DNA of 64,000 bases, taken from Heterobilharzia americana. Taxonomy: Eukaryota; Platyhelminthes; Trematoda; Strigeidida; Schistosomatidae. Below, piece by piece: positions 33,291 through 46,004 of this stretch (position 1 is the stretch's first letter; every line of letters starts with the position of its first letter). Under the pieces are notes generated by a model. That model worked only from the letters and a program-made list of their open reading frames with translations. It searched no databases and was not told where the DNA came from. A program made the translations under genes and the position numbers. The DNA lies in NCBI GenBank assembly GCA_944470555.2, contig OX104132.1, positions 7,263,755-7,327,754 of the forward strand, read 5' to 3'.

Positions 33291-36027
33291 GATGCTGCCT
33301 AGGAAGGTAGGTGAAAGAGACAACTTCCTCTAGATTTCTCCCGTTGATGATGATTGATGCTGGTTGCTGCTGTTGTCGGTTGGTTATCTTCATCATCTCC
33401 GTCTTCTCTACGTTCTCCTGAAGGAAGTCCCGTCTTCGATACCTAGCCTCTTCTGCCAACTTGTTGGTTTTCGATATTAGACTTAAATCATCATTGGCGA
33501 AATCCAAATCTTCTAGGGTCTTTTCGTCGGTCCAGAGTATGCCGCTCTTCTCACTCCTCATAATTTCTTGCATGATACAGTCAAGTCGACCACAATCAGG
33601 AAGATGATCGGTGATAGTAGGCGGCAGCCTTGTTTTACTCCTTCCTGTCTTCCCTTCAAAGATATCACCGAGTTTTCTGTTGTGTCTTCACTTGGCATGT
33701 AGCATCATATAGCATATATAGCTGTTGAATGAGATTGATAAAGGTTTGTGGCACTCCGTAGTGTTGAAGCAACTGCCAAATTACTTCCCGGTCGACGCTG
33801 TCAAAGGCCTTTTCAAAGTCGACGAAGTTGAGGTAAAGATCCCGTTGACTGCTATTCTATGCTCTGTTCATTGATGATAATGCGTAGCGTAGCGTTGCAA
33901 TTTGATCCGCACATGATTTGTTCTTCCTGAAACCAGGCAGCCTGTTCCGGTCGTAATTTCGGGTCCAGAGCATCTTTTAGTCTCTCCAGGATGATGCGGC
34001 ATAATATTTTGCTTCGGGTGGACAGCAGCATGATTCCTCCCCAGTTCGTGCAAAGACTTAGGCCTCCCTTCTTTAGGAGTTTGACAACATAGCCCTTCTT
34101 CCAATCAACCAGCAGGTACGTTTCGCTCCTTCTTTCCTTCCAAACCTTCTGCAGTAGTGGTGTGAACATGTCCACTGTTGTCTCTGCGTATGTTTTCACT
34201 GCTTCTGGTGGAATTCCACCTGATCCTGCTGCTTTCCCAGATTTCATCAAATCTATGGCTCTCACGACTTCACTTCTGCTTTTGTCGGAGGGCTTGTGTT
34301 CACTGATAGTTCTGTGGCTGCGCTGCTGGTGGTATTTCTGGACGAGTCACAGGTGGTGGTGGTGGTTGTTGTTAGTTCAATAGTTTTTTGAAGTGGTCAG
34401 CCCATCGTTTCTTTTGTTTCTCCTCTTTGGTAACTAGCTTCCCTTCACTATCTTTCATTGGCTTCAACTGTGTTGATCTCTTCCCTCCCAGATAGTAACC
34501 TGGTTATTTGAAAGAATGTTGTCAGGTCTCTGTCTCTCTTACATTTAGCCTGTTCGGCTTCACTTGCAAGTGTGTCGTAGAAGTGGCTTTTGTCTTTCAA
34601 CGCACTCTTCTTCACTTCTTTGCCAGTGTTATATAGGTTGTACTCAGTCCCTCTTTTCGTTGTTCGTCCCTGCATTGCACTGCACTGCACTGGTTCATCT
34701 TCTGCTTTACCATCTTCCTCTCCCTCCTCTTTCAGCTTCCATATGTCCGTCGAGATCCATTGCTTGTCCTGTTTCTTCTTCCTTCCTAACACGGTTATAG
34801 AGGTTTCTTTCCACATCTCTTTCAAAGAGTTCCGGTTTTCTTCCACGAAGGTTCCTTCAGGAATGCTTCTTAATACCTGGCATTTTTTCGTGAAGGCCGA
34901 CGTGAAGATGTCCTTTGTAGTTTCGTCTTTCAGTTCAGCTTATGTTCTGGGTGTTGAACTGGAACTGGTCTATCACCAGCTTCTTTCAGCTGAAGGCTTT
35001 CAACTTGATTTGGAAGGTTTCTTTTACTAGATTATGGTCTGAACTTACCTACATCTGCTCCTCTTCGTGATCTTGTGTCCAGTAGGCTGCATCTCCATTT
35101 TCTCCAGATTGAGGTGAAGTCGATCTGATTTTTAGTGTGTCCATCTGGTGAAATCCATGTCGGTTTGTAAATATACTTGTGTTTGTACACACTGCCTCCA
35201 ATCACCAAATCATTAAGTGCGCAGAAGTTCGCGAACAGTTCTCCTTTCGCATTCATTTCACCAAGTGCCTCTCGACCCATGATGAGTTCTCTTCCTGTGT
35301 TGTCCCCTAACAGTTTGGCATCCATATCACCCATTGGAATTTTGATGTCACCATCTGCGGTGGGGTCGGGTCTTTTCCATTACTGATTGTAGTTGTCTGT
35401 AGAATTCCTCCTTCTTCTCTTGATCTGCATTATTTTAGGTGGATAGCGTAGCATTGTATGATTGTGACTTTCCTTCCTTTTCAGTTGAGTCTTGCTGTCA
35501 TGATCGTGGAGGAGTTTGGTTCCCATTGCATGAGAGCCTTTGATACTCTTGAAGACATCATAATAGTCACTCCAAAACTCAGTATGCTCGTGGTTGTCGT
35601 CTAGGTGACATGATCGGAGTAGATTATTGACTTTCCAGTTGACAGTTTGGAGAGTCCACTTCAATTCCATCTGCTTTCTCAGATTCCTAGCACTTCTATA
35701 CCATACCTTCTCACTTCTTTGACAATCTGGGCAGCTTTTCCAGCCAGCTTCAAACATTGTGCGGACATTCCATGTCCCCATGTTTACTTTTGCTTTCATC
35801 GAGAGAAGAGCAGACGTATCGGCCAATTGGCTTTCCGAATGCTTTCACCAACTGGTGTCACTTCGTCTCCCCGATTCCAGTGAGGAATAAGTTTATTTCT
35901 TATATTTTCTTTGTGCTTTGAAGTTTCTTTAGCGATTGAATTGGTTTTATGGGGTAGGGTTGCTAGCTCTATGCCCAACGTTCCCTGTTTATCTGGGCTT
36001 AGGACTGTCTAGTAACTAGTGAACTAG
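33291..36027 (-). mobile_element. RTE-A LINE, copy 2 (almost identical to copy 1)
   Basis: Aligns base for base with 8287-11026 over its whole length. The differences I could find are A8479 versus T33483 (changing one Cys codon to Ser in the RT) and a GGT-repeat tract near 9350/34354 that is one codon shorter, with one changed base. All frameshifts are shared. Endonuclease and RT pieces occupy the equivalent positions: 35826-35380, 35334-35032, 34846-34448, 34265-33852 and 33573-33291. The flanks differ on both sides, so this is a true second locus. Confidence 0.9.
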
Positions 36028-36029
36028 GA

Positions 36030-37080
36030 TATGTTAGGTAGAATTTGGTACCACATATGCACACCTATCCTTGGAAGCCATATATGACTCTATTTGAAAT
36101 GGGTTTCACCTTGAATATGGTTCATCAAAGGATGCACTTAGATGACCAGGCAACTGGAGTGATCACAAGCAACTTCAAATTAGGTTGAGTCGTTTTAGAA
36201 CGTTATTAAGATCGTTAACAGGATCACGAAGGGAAATTGTATTGTCTCATATAGATGGTTGGTAGTACAGAAAATGGTACAGTTTCAAAGATGATTAATG
36301 TATTGAAAATCTAGATATTTTTGTCTATCATATAAAAGAGATTTGCAAAATGTATATAAAGTAACATTTTACCTATTAAATACATTGTCCTTCGTATTCT
36401 TGATTCTGACTGGCCATTGTATAATTGAACGTGACTGGCCGTCACTAAAATTTAGTTCTATTGTTGATCAAACTTCAAACTACACCTTATAATCTCATTA
36501 CTTTGGAGGTCAAAGTCAACCACCACTACATAATATCATTGTCATATAGCCTAGTCTTTAGATTCTCTAAATGGCTTGATAGTATGAGCATTCAATACGA
36601 TTACTAATGTCTCATAAATAGTGAATAAATCTGTAAGAAAGTGAACATCAGATTCTAATGAATGCATAGATGTCTTACACAATGACGATACCAAGTCATC
36701 GTACTTCCATATAGGTCAGCATTTAAAACCAAGCTGATATTCACCTAAATTGTATAAATGATAAAATAATCAACTTTCGCTCTGACCTAATAATAGAATA
36801 ATAAAGATGGAATAAAAAGGAAAAGATTTGAAGAACAAGATGTTACCTTATTATACGGATACTTCTCAGCTGCATACAGTTCAAAAGTACAGTGGTTATT
36901 AGAGTATAAAATATTTCCAAATTAGGAAATCAATAATCTTAAGTTATATAACAAAACAATTGATAATCTACACAATATGTGAGAGAATTACTTTTACATA
37001 GGGGTAAGAAATGCAAGAAACGAACAATAGGTGAGTGAAATAAAGAATTATGTAATTAAAATGAAACAGGATCAAATTAT
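36030..37080. other. No gene recognised; partly 3' flank of PLE C
   Basis: AT-rich sequence without domain signatures. The end nearest 37083 is probably non-coding PLE sequence. Confidence 0.3.
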
Positions 37081-37082
37081 AG

Positions 37083-38270
37083 TCACCATGAAAGTGGCAA
37101 GTTGACCGTACTCCTTTTCTTTATGCAGAGGTCAGGTTGAAAGCTCTTCATAACAATCACTTCTGTGATATGCAATAATTCGAACATTTCCTGTACGTTT
37201 ATTACTTTAAAAACACTCGGAATTCCAAGCTGACATTGTATGACTATTAGGTATCTGGGAGTTGCAATGATTAGGAGTTTGCTTGCTTTCAAGCACACAA
37301 TCTTGGGAATATTCTCAGCTAATGGAATGGACCCTCTTCCCTTAGTCCTTCCAAAGTACTTGTTACCGCAGATGCATGTGAATTTGTAGACGTAGTTGGA
37401 AGTATCATCAGCAGGATATTGACCCAATTTGAACTGGTTCAAAGAGTACGCAGGATCGTATACTGATAAAAGCTTGGCTTCAGGTAACCTCCTCAGTGGT
37501 CCTTTGATTTTTTTGGATACTACATTTCCTTGGAATGAAGGGTGAACAAAAACTGTTTTCTTTTCAATATTTGGGTGTTTATTTTTTCCGACCCATACTT
37601 TTTCATATTTCATAATACACCTCTTTGGATATCCATTCTCTCTAAAACACTTCTCAATAACGTTTAGTTCTTCCTCTAACTCGCCTGCAAGACATATGTT
37701 TGTAGCTCTGTTGTAAGGTGTTTTGACTGGCTTCTGCTTATAGCTGTCAGGACAGAAACCGTTATACTAAGGGTACTGTGCACTCCATGCGTCTTTGTTA
37801 AGGATCCTCTTTCCAGCCTCAACGTCGATTCTTCTCACCTTGAGGTCCATAAAACTAAGCTAATTGTCACACTAATATATCCCATCGTAAATTGATTGTT
37901 AAGACGAGCCAAGTTGAGTTTATCAGACGAATCAGTTGCATGTTTCATATCATTGCAAACAAAAAGGGTGTTATCAAAGTACCTGGGGTAATACGCTGTT
38001 CTTTGGATGACTGAATTCAGGCGCGTCTGTTCAAGATAACCTATGAAGATATCTTCCAGGATATGTCCTAGAAGTGAACTCGTGGCCACTCCACCAGTCT
38101 TCCGATAAGACTGGTTATTCTGCAAACCACGTCCTTGTTGCCTTTTCCAAATTTATTAAGAGATCTAAGTATATGGAATCTCTTAAGTAGTCAATAAAAT
38201 CCTGGAAATCCTTGTAAGGATATATTTCTTTTTGTGATATGATAGTAGTTCAAGTTCTGTGGTGAAAATT
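37083..38270 (-). mobile_element. Penelope-like element C (5' truncated, mutated RT + GIY-YIG)
   Basis: Minus strand: GGVATSSLLGHILEDIFIGY (motif B, about 38095-38035), YFDNTLFVCNDM (motif C, about 37985-37950), a thumb with LMDLKVRRIDVEAGKRI and LEEELNVIEKCFRENGYPKR (37850-37615), then VYKFTCICGNKYFGRTKGRG (GIY-YIG, about 37400-37340) and FQPDLCIKKRSTVNLPLSW. The catalytic box has lost its second Asp (YFDN), so the RT is dead. It is a different subfamily from PLE A and B by sequence. Confidence 0.75.
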
Positions 38271-38274
38271 TTCC

Positions 38275-38605
38275 TTATTAAATGATTTACGAATAAAGTT
38301 TCAATGGAAGATACAACTAACTAGGATAGTAGTGACAAGGTGTGGATCACACAAAGTCCAAACGATTACAGTGATACCTCGTTGCCTGTCATCACGTAAA
38401 GAAATTTACTTAGTTTATTCTTTTATCCCAAAGCAGTGAAATTCGAAAACATGTCGATATATGATACATGTAATGACTGACAGTACCCACATCAGAACTT
38501 ACTTCAAATGAACACTCAACACCATTTAGGGATCACTTACTGGTGGAGTTACATCAGCTCGATCTGACTGGTTTCTGACGAAATCTCAGTTTGGATACAA
38601 AGGGT
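38275..38605. other. No feature recognised
   Basis: No signature seen. Confidence 0.3.
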
Positions 38606-38609
38606 GCAT

Positions 38610-38770
38610 TTGAAATTTGCCAACTCGCATCATCTGTGGTACAGACTGGCGAGATGCCTTACTTCTTGTCAAAGGACGAGTATACTGTACTACAGTCAGT
38701 TAGACACGGCCGTTAAAAGTAGAAGACTGGAATTACCAACAGAACAATAGTCTTCTTAAGCCTGAACACA
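38610..38770 (+). mobile_element. RTE-B LINE fragment
   Basis: KGRVYCTTVS near 38680 followed by a PLKVEDWN-like stretch matches the post-RT region also present at 60120-60220. Only about 150 bp remain. Confidence 0.5.
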
Positions 38771-38774
38771 TAAA

Positions 38775-39865
38775 TGTCTCAAGGGAAACAAATTGTTTCA
38801 AGGTGCCTTATTGACAGGTAACAACAAACACGAAATCTGAATCTAATGCTTCCAACCATCTAACATCAATCAAACTATATATTGTGATGCTGAGTCGTCC
38901 ATAATGGGGAAAACAGCACAAAATAATCGATATTATCCGACCAACATGAAATTATTTGCTCTCTAATAACCGATAAATGTATTTTATCAAGCCCTGAACT
39001 GATAAATGGGAACATCTTTTGCTGTGGCAGAAGATGTTGAGGATTTGAGCCTCTTAGGAAACATGAGTTGCATCGATGATGTGGATATACCTTATTAATG
39101 CATAGGAACGAGAAAAAAGCTTATATCCAGAGATTAATGTCAATCGCCTCCAGATATCTAACATAAATTCATCTAAGTCTAATCAACGATCATTGGTTTT
39201 CAGCATAATTTTTCAATAAAATGCTAAATTGATGGTATTTGTTTGTTTAATGTCTTCGCTCTGAGAGAGCCAATGATTTAGCAAGAAAGAATGGAGTGTT
39301 AGTTAAATAAGCGTCGGAAAAGTTGGTCTGTATGTATAAAATTGTCTGTCTGTTAGGAACAGCCTATAAGTGATAGGAAAAGATCACTTATAATATTTTG
39401 AGATATGTTTGAAAGGGAATATATTCAACTGACACAGAAACCAAGAAGGAGCTTACAAATGGAGATATGCACAAAGCAGTATCACAGCACTTCCCTATAG
39501 TACACAAAGAAAAAAATAGGTAGAAATGACAACCTGATTTGCTTAACGATTTGGTGACAAGCGGCCATCATCTTATTAAGTTGGCGTTTTAACAGACGAC
39601 CTATGAAATCCAACTGGTAAGCAAGTCAGAATGTCACTTCAACAATCAACCACCTTTTAGAGCCATCATATGGATAAAAAAGGCTCAACCAGTATTCAGA
39701 GTTGAAGTGAAGTAAGGAACTGATTGAAGGTAGGATCTTGTACCTCAGTCGACAGAGCATCTTCTCATATCGATATAAGTGAAATATTGTGCTCAAATTA
39801 GACTTTTATTACTCAAAACTTTACAATACTGCTTCTGAACATCTCAACCATTCAAACCAAGAAGT
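38775..39865. other. No feature recognised
   Basis: No domain signature. Confidence 0.3.
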
Positions 39866-39869
39866 ATGA

Positions 39870-41246
39870 GCCCTTCAAACCTTCAGTGTTTGCAAGAACT
39901 GGTGCGGAATCACTCTCCTGTCCACCCCAAGCAAAATATTAAGTCGAATCTTCCTGGAGAGACGAAAGCATGCGCTGGATTTAAAACTACGACCGGAACA
40001 GTCTGGCTGAATTCAGGAAGTACAAATCATGTGCGGATCAAATTGCGACGCTTCGCATCATCATAGAACAGAGTATAGAATGGCAGTCAACCCTCTACCT
40101 CAACTTCATCGACTTTGAAAAGGCTTTTGACAGCGTCGACCGAGAAGTAATTTGGCAACTGCTTCAATACTATGGAATACCGCAAACCTTTATCAGCCTC
40201 ATTCAACAACCATATGAAGACGCCACATGCCAAGTAATTCACAATGGAAAGCTCAGTGATGCTTTCGAAGTGAAGACAGGAGTGAAACAAGGTTGCCTAC
40301 TATCACCCATGATATTCCTGATTGTAGTCGACTGGATCATGCAACAAACAGTGAGGAGCAAGAAAAGGGGCATACGCTGGACCGCGGAAAAGAACCTAGA
40401 ATATTTGGATTTCGCCAACGATGACCTGTGTCTAATGTCACACAAACTTGAAGATCTACAGGCGAAAACTAACAAGTTGGCAGAAGAGGCAGGACAGCGA
40501 AGACGGGACTTCAAGTGAATATAGAGAAGACGAGTGATGAAGATACCGCACCACCAACAACAACAAACACCAATCACCATCAATGGGAGAAACTTAAAGG
40601 AAGTAGCCTCCTTCACCTATCTAGGCAGCAGTTTCAACTACAGGCGGCACAGACGAGAACGTGAAAGTCAGGATCGGAAAAGCAAGACAGGCGTTCATTA
40701 GCCTGAAACCAGTGTGCAGATCTTCTGCACTCAGCATGTGGAACAAGATCCGGATTTTCAACACCAACATCAAGTCAGTGCTTCTGTATGGCTCAGAGAC
40801 TTGGCGAGTCACGAAAGGGATTTCCAACAAACTAGAGACTTTCATCAACAACTGCCTACGCTCGTTACTGAAGGTCAGATGACCGGAAAGAATAAGCAAC
40901 AAGGAACTCTGGCCTGGTGACTAACCAACCAAGAACCTATCTCCCAACAAATATGCAGAAGGAAGTGGAGATGGATTGGGCATACACTGAGAAGGCTGAC
41001 TGGGGACATCACGCGCCGGGTCAGGTACTCGGGTGGAACCCCCATGGGAAGCGACGAGTTGCGTGTCCGAGGTGAGGGTGACATGCAGGAGATCGTGTGA
41101 GGAGGAAATGAGAGCTTCTGGACTGTAGTGGAACCAGGTTCAAAAGATTTCAGAGAACAGAGTTCATTGGAGACGTGCTACTGAAGCCCTATGTTCCATT
41201 AGGAACCCAAGGGACAACTAATAATATAAATAATAATAATAATAGA
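39870..41246 (+). mobile_element. RTE-A LINE, copy 3 (5' truncated, 3' end present)
   Basis: Plus-strand RT from the CKNWCGITLLSTPSKIL region (about 39890) through FIDFEKAFDSVDREVIWQLL (about 40107-40165), VKTGVKQGCLLSPMIF (about 40270-40317), LDFANDDLCLMSHKL (about 40405-40450), GKARQAFISLKPV (about 40680) and IFNTNIKSVLLYGSETWRV (about 40755-40810) to RRKWRWIGHTLRR. It ends in an AAT repeat (about 41219-41246), the usual RTE 3' terminus. It is diverged from copies 1 and 2 and less frameshifted, so it serves as the reference for their damage. Confidence 0.8.
40090..40518 (+). pseudogene. RTE-A reverse transcriptase core (copy 3)
   Basis: Open frame covering the palm: DFEKAFDSVD holds the motif-A Asp, GVKQGCLLSP is motif B, and LDFANDDL is the catalytic box with one extra Asn codon between FA and DD. 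Ends at a TGA after the RRRDFK segment. Confidence 0.7.
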
Positions 41247-41249
41247 ACC

Positions 41250-41560
41250 ATGAACTTGAAAATCCATTATGTTTTTCTTGGTCATCATTCACAGTTTACT
41301 TCCAGTCTACCGCAGCAAGTGGTGAACATGTCAACGAACAAGAGCTCGAAAGGCCTATGTAATATTTGTCTATCGCACTAGATGAATTGCCTTATCTTCC
41401 TCACCTAAAATTCTTGAAACTCAGAGAGGAAGACAATAATAACTGTTGCAGAGAACGCATAAAAGTGAATATTAATGAAATAAATATCGAAGCCGGTAGA
41501 AAGGATTCGTTAACTCTATTATCAGATCAATCATGCAAAGTTTCTTCTTTTTCCCACCGT
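41250..41560. other. No feature recognised
   Basis: Between the RTE-A tail and the gag-like region; no signature. Confidence 0.3.
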
Positions 41561-41564
41561 TTTC

Positions 41565-42450
41565 ATTTTTGAAGTAGGTTGGCATTTACTCTTTTTTCTT
41601 TGTCCCCTTTTTTGATGATACAGACTGAACTGCATCTCTCGGTAACCATGTATGATCCTTCCCACTTCGAGAGCAGATTTCTTGTACCATATTCACCTCC
41701 TGAAGTATATCTTCGTTCTCTACACTTTATCTGATCTCCGACCTCAAACGGTTTCCAGTTATTTCCTTCACTCTGCTCGGATTTTTCAGCATCAGTTTTC
41801 TGTTGATATCTATTCTAAGCGCAGCCACCTCCTTCTGAAGGTTTTCGATTTGTTTTTTCCTGTTATTTACTTCTGGTGCCTCCACCACCGTTACCGCTGT
41901 ATTCATCAGCTGTCTAGTGACCTTGGCCAGCTTACTAATATCCAAGGGGTTGGGCTGCATTCACCAGTCATAGCTGCTGGGCAATGGTATTCGGAACATT
42001 CGGTAAACTGTGCAGCCAGCAACTGCGCCTAAGAGTCTTCATCCAAAGCTTGAAGTGCTCGTCGAAGTAGTTTTGTCAACTTTACAACCAATATCAGCGG
42101 GCCCTCCTCTATTCCAAGTTTCGTGCTCCGGAACTGCTGTATCGCCAGCCCCCTGTCCCCTAGGCTGTCACACTCCACCTCAGGTCAATCAACCATTCTT
42201 TCCCAAATCTCCTTCCTATCCACACGTTCCACGTCGCCATATGCTGCTTTTGCTCTACCCTAAGCAACGTGACGAGTACCACGACCTTAGCTGCTGGATC
42301 CCGGACACCCACTAGCTCCGCGACCGACTGGATGCTCCTGAGGAAGACCTTGATGTCTCCATCCTCGAACACTGCAGGCCACAGAATCTTCATAACGTCC
42401 AAAAGCAACGACACCAGTTGTAGGAAACAACAAGAACGAGATGCAGGAAG
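41565..42450 (-). mobile_element. LTR-retrotransposon gag-like fragment
   Basis: The minus strand encodes VFEDGDIKVFLRSIQSVAEL with VRDPAAKVVVLVTLLR (about 42380-42255), then SLPNTIAQQL and PLDISKLAKVTRQLMNT (about 41995-41900), and a coiled, charged stretch (KKQIENLQKEVAALRIDINR, about 41865-41810). This is the general layout of a schistosome Ty3/gypsy-type Gag. Frames are broken; no protease, RT or LTR was identified beside it, so the family is tentative. Confidence 0.45.
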
Positions 42451-42454
42451 GAAT

Positions 42455-43035
42455 GGTTATTATTGACATCTTGCACAGTAGTCCTCAAATATTGTACACT
42501 TTCCACTTAAACAGTCATTTGCAGAATGTGCTTCGTATACTCTTCTGCTTCTATCTCGATTTGCTCTTTATACGCTTAGATTGTCTCTGGCGTTTCTCTA
42601 GACAGAATATTTACCCATCGCTGGTAATTGCCTATGATTTCTGCCTTTCTCTCAACATATACTACTTATATCCATTCTGATCAGCTGCGCCTACTAAAGT
42701 GTTATTACACATCATATAATCACATCAAGATAGAAGACACTAAGAAGGAATCTCCTTTTTCTAGGATGAACCTGCTCCACCTAATGTTGCATTTCGGAGT
42801 AGACGGTGGCTAAGCATTCATAACGCACACTCCAGCTAACCAATCTGAGTTGATTAATCTACACAACCTCACCAACTGACTTTCCTCTCAGCAAAGAGCT
42901 CAACGCCACATTTGAGTGCTACTGGCGTGCCTACATCAAAACACGCTGTCCATACTATGAAGGCAACAGTGGTTGAACAGCTGAGTCCTTCCAGCCTCAT
43001 ACACCTTTAATGGCGACGCTTCATATCTGTACAGT
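42455..43035. other. No feature recognised
   Basis: Probable further decayed TE sequence; nothing diagnostic. Confidence 0.3.
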
Positions 43036-43039
43036 AGGA

Positions 43040-45110
43040 CAGAGCGAACTACCATGCATTACACTTGACACTTAGCAGGCATTCTGATATGAAGGTGGCT
43101 ACACAAGTGTCACAATTCGGCGAAGACCAACCGAGCTCTTTTTCCGTGCAGGGATTTCGCCGGTCAACTGGCTCATCAGAACCATTCTGACTTCGCAAGC
43201 AAGCAAAGTGGTCAACACGCTCAACTGTATCACTCCTGATTGTTAGACGCAGCAGTGACACACAGCAACCATGGAGAAACAATTTGCATTCGAACAATGA
43301 GAAACACATTCCAAACTTGTCACTCAAGGTGCCCAGAAGATTCAGCATATAGTCAGTTCCTTCACTTAATAAGCCTCTGTTATCTGGGCACTCTAGATCT
43401 ACTAAGGATTCTTATGAGAGATCATTCTCTTTATAGTTAGGTGACAACAGTGACCTCCATAATTACATCTATGACAAAATGTAAACAAGAATGAAGACAG
43501 TGGACATCGTTGGTGGGCACCCTTTGATGTACACTGTATAAATGGTAAATCATCATTGGCGTTGACATACCCATGCGTGCTCCAACACAGCATACAAAAG
43601 TCATGTTTTTACTTGATACCCTCTCAACGATAGTTACTACTATAAGATATCTCAATCGACGGAGTCAAATCCCACCCTCACATCATAATGCAGAGCTATT
43701 GCCGAGCATCGGTGTATCTGCGTTCTGGAACCTGGTAGGTATTAAGATCTGATCGACACACTCAAAGTCAAATTTGAAGCAAGCCTGATTCTTTTAAAGT
43801 ATGCCGTTCCTGAGGTTTACTTAGAAGTTTGATAATGACGGGACCTAGAATCTTAGAGATTATGTTCATCAGAATGATTCCCTTATCGTTACCACAAGAG
43901 GCTTGCCGACTTTTCTAGAAGATCGGGACCGTAATGTATCTGGTCTGACAGGATGATAATGGTTACTCGTCTTAATCTCGTTTTAATTTTCTGATTCAGA
44001 CTCACGGTTAACCGACTGAAGGAAATATCGAACGCTGGTCCTATCTACAATTACTGTATAAAGTTGGTCTTACCACTAATGTTACACCAACTCACTCAGA
44101 GCGAAGATGAAGTTAGATTGCTAAATAACACAATCGTATTACACTTAGAGAAGTACATGAAAAGAGTAAAGGGATTTGAGGATGTAAGCAGCCGAATCAC
44201 AAATGTCAACGAAAGAAAACGAAACCTAGAAACATTAGGAAAACTCGTAACTGATTGGTTTTTGCCTTTAATCCTTTTGCGCACGGATACAACAGGAACA
44301 AAAATTGATTGAGACCAGATAAAAGGGATCTTATCTGATTCCCACACGCTAGCTAATAGTTCAGTTAAACTGACCAGTAATCCGCAACTGTCGTCTATAA
44401 ATACTTCCAGTGATAGACCATATAGCCCCTCCATATTTCAGGTTATTCTCAGAGTTCTCAACCTCTGCAGGAGGGGCTATCTGGTTAAAATGTACAGCAA
44501 TTGCAACTGAAAATCAGTGGGACTGTTTTTAGAAATGTTCCGTACATCGTTCCATTCGTCTCCACTGCAGATGAATCGGAAACCCATCCTTTTTCGCCAT
44601 AGTTTCTTCATTACCCATAGACCTTCTAACCCAAATTTCCTTGATAATTTTAAATGGCTGTCTACTGTTACCTATTGCCACAGACTTCTCAGCCTCTTGA
44701 GCCTTAACTGCACGTCACTGCTCGTGGTCATTGCTCAAGGTTGAGGGAATGCGCTCACATACATCCAATGATTCTGAAGTTGTTGAAATTCACTGACCCT
44801 TCTTAATCACTTTCTGAGAGTCAGACACGGTCATTGATGCTGTTTATACAGCAAACTAGAGATTATACCAGGCTTCTTCCGGATGAGTGATATTGTTCTC
44901 TTCCAATTATTGTTTACCCAGTTTCTTGCAGAAAGAAGCACTATTATTTTCATTGTCAAGCAGCAGCCAAGACGGTCTTATTGTTGCGATTTCACCTTGA
45001 CTATTTAAGTGCAGACAAAAGCGTTCTCGGTGTCAAAACATCACTCCAGAATGATTGGCAGTCTTCCACTGATCCTCTCCATTGACAACTGATAACAGTA
45101 TGGTCTATCT
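43040..45110 (-). mobile_element. RTE-B LINE, long decayed copy
   Basis: Pieces lie in the correct order on the minus strand: the endonuclease end (RPYCYQLSMERISGRLPI with a CFDTENAF segment, 45110-45010), the linker (MGNEETMAKKDGFPIHLQWR, about 44600), GLYGLSLEVF and LTELLASVWE with FIWSQSIFVPV (44430-44290), GIILMNIISKILGPVI (about 43890-43840), GAHQRCPLSSFLF (about 43530), and FGMCFSLFECKLFLHGC with VERVDHFACLRS (43310-43200). It is a distinct family from RTE-A. Frameshifts throughout. Confidence 0.65.
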
Positions 45111-45229
45111 ATGTCCACGGTTGAGTTGAGTTCGATGCAGAGTGATGTCAGGAGACCAAGGATGTTGTTTCGTGAACTCGAATTGTTATCAAGGGCGATA
45201 GAATTGGTGGAAATTAAAGACGACGCAAG

Positions 45230-45820
45230 AATACTAACCAAGAGAAGTGGGTAAAAGTTAGAAGGAAAAAATGTGAATGATCGATACCAATCTGATGGAA
45301 CTTGAATGGTGACAGAGTTGTGAAAGCCGTCAACGCTTGCTGGCCTCCACATCATGGGAAGCTATTTCTTCTTCAGCTTCCTGAAAAACAAGGGTTAGTG
45401 CATAACCACAGAGCACAAGAGGGTTGTGACACATGGCATTTCTGGAAATTTGATTTGCTGAAATCCACCTATAAACCCATATCGCCGTCACCAAAATTAC
45501 CCATAGTAGGTGGAGTGTGCCACTTTTGTCACCTCATCCGTCCTTATACAGAAGATAGTATCAGCGTGGTACTGCTGGTCATCTGCAGCAGATATCTTAC
45601 TGATGTCAAACCCCGTAGAACCAGCCGTACGACTTCGCCCTCAGATGCCATTACAGCATAATAGTCAATACGACAAAAGCAACTGCACTTTGTTTTACTA
45701 CTATCCAGGTGTTGTAGGACCTCAAAAGAACAAGTTGTGCAGTGGCATAGATTGTTGGGCCTTCACATTACGGTCGCAGCTATTGGTCGGGGGAGTATCT
45801 GCTACTATGAGTAAGGCAGA
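45230..45820 (+). mobile_element. RTE-B-associated 5' leader fragment
   Basis: CCTGAAAAACAAGGGTTAGT followed by GCATAACC (about 45383-45410) and AGTATCAGCGTGGTACTGCT (about 45560) match, in inverse orientation, the block at 57010-57850. It points away from the minus-strand LINE body beside it, so it is a separate insertion or an inverted piece. Confidence 0.45.
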
Positions 45821-45829
45821 ATTCCCCCG

Positions 45830-46000
45830 GTTATTCGAACATGAGTCACTAGGCTGTGAATCCAGCCCGCCACTTGGAGAGGAAGGTGCTGAGCTCGAAA
45901 CCCAGTGGGGGAGACCACTCACTGAAGAAAAGTGCGTCTAGCTGATGAGTCCCGAACAGGACGAAACATGCGTCCTACATATCCCTGCTAGTCACCAAGA
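45830..46000 (+). repeat. Sm-alpha-type SINE with intact hammerhead core
   Basis: Carries an altered tRNA-like head, CTGAGCTCGAAACCCAGTGG, the CACTCACTG block, then the hammerhead and the CCCTGCTAGTCACC end. It abuts a minus-strand RTE-B fragment at 46005. Confidence 0.7.
45931..46000 (+). ncRNA. Hammerhead self-cleaving ribozyme motif (Sm-alpha type)
   Basis: All conserved core blocks are present: CTGATGA at 45942-45948, stem II GTCC/GGAC closing a CGAACA loop, GAAAC at 45963-45967, and the GTC cleavage site at 45972-45974. Stem III is the minimal A-U plus C-G pair with an ATGC loop, as known for schistosome hammerheads. Stem I pairs TAG with CTA (three pairs counting the G-C next to the core), then mismatches. 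The long stem I and loop contacts needed for fast cleavage in the family are reduced, so activity may be weak. Other Sm-alpha copies in the window have broken cores. Confidence 0.7.
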
Positions 46001-46004
46001 TGAA

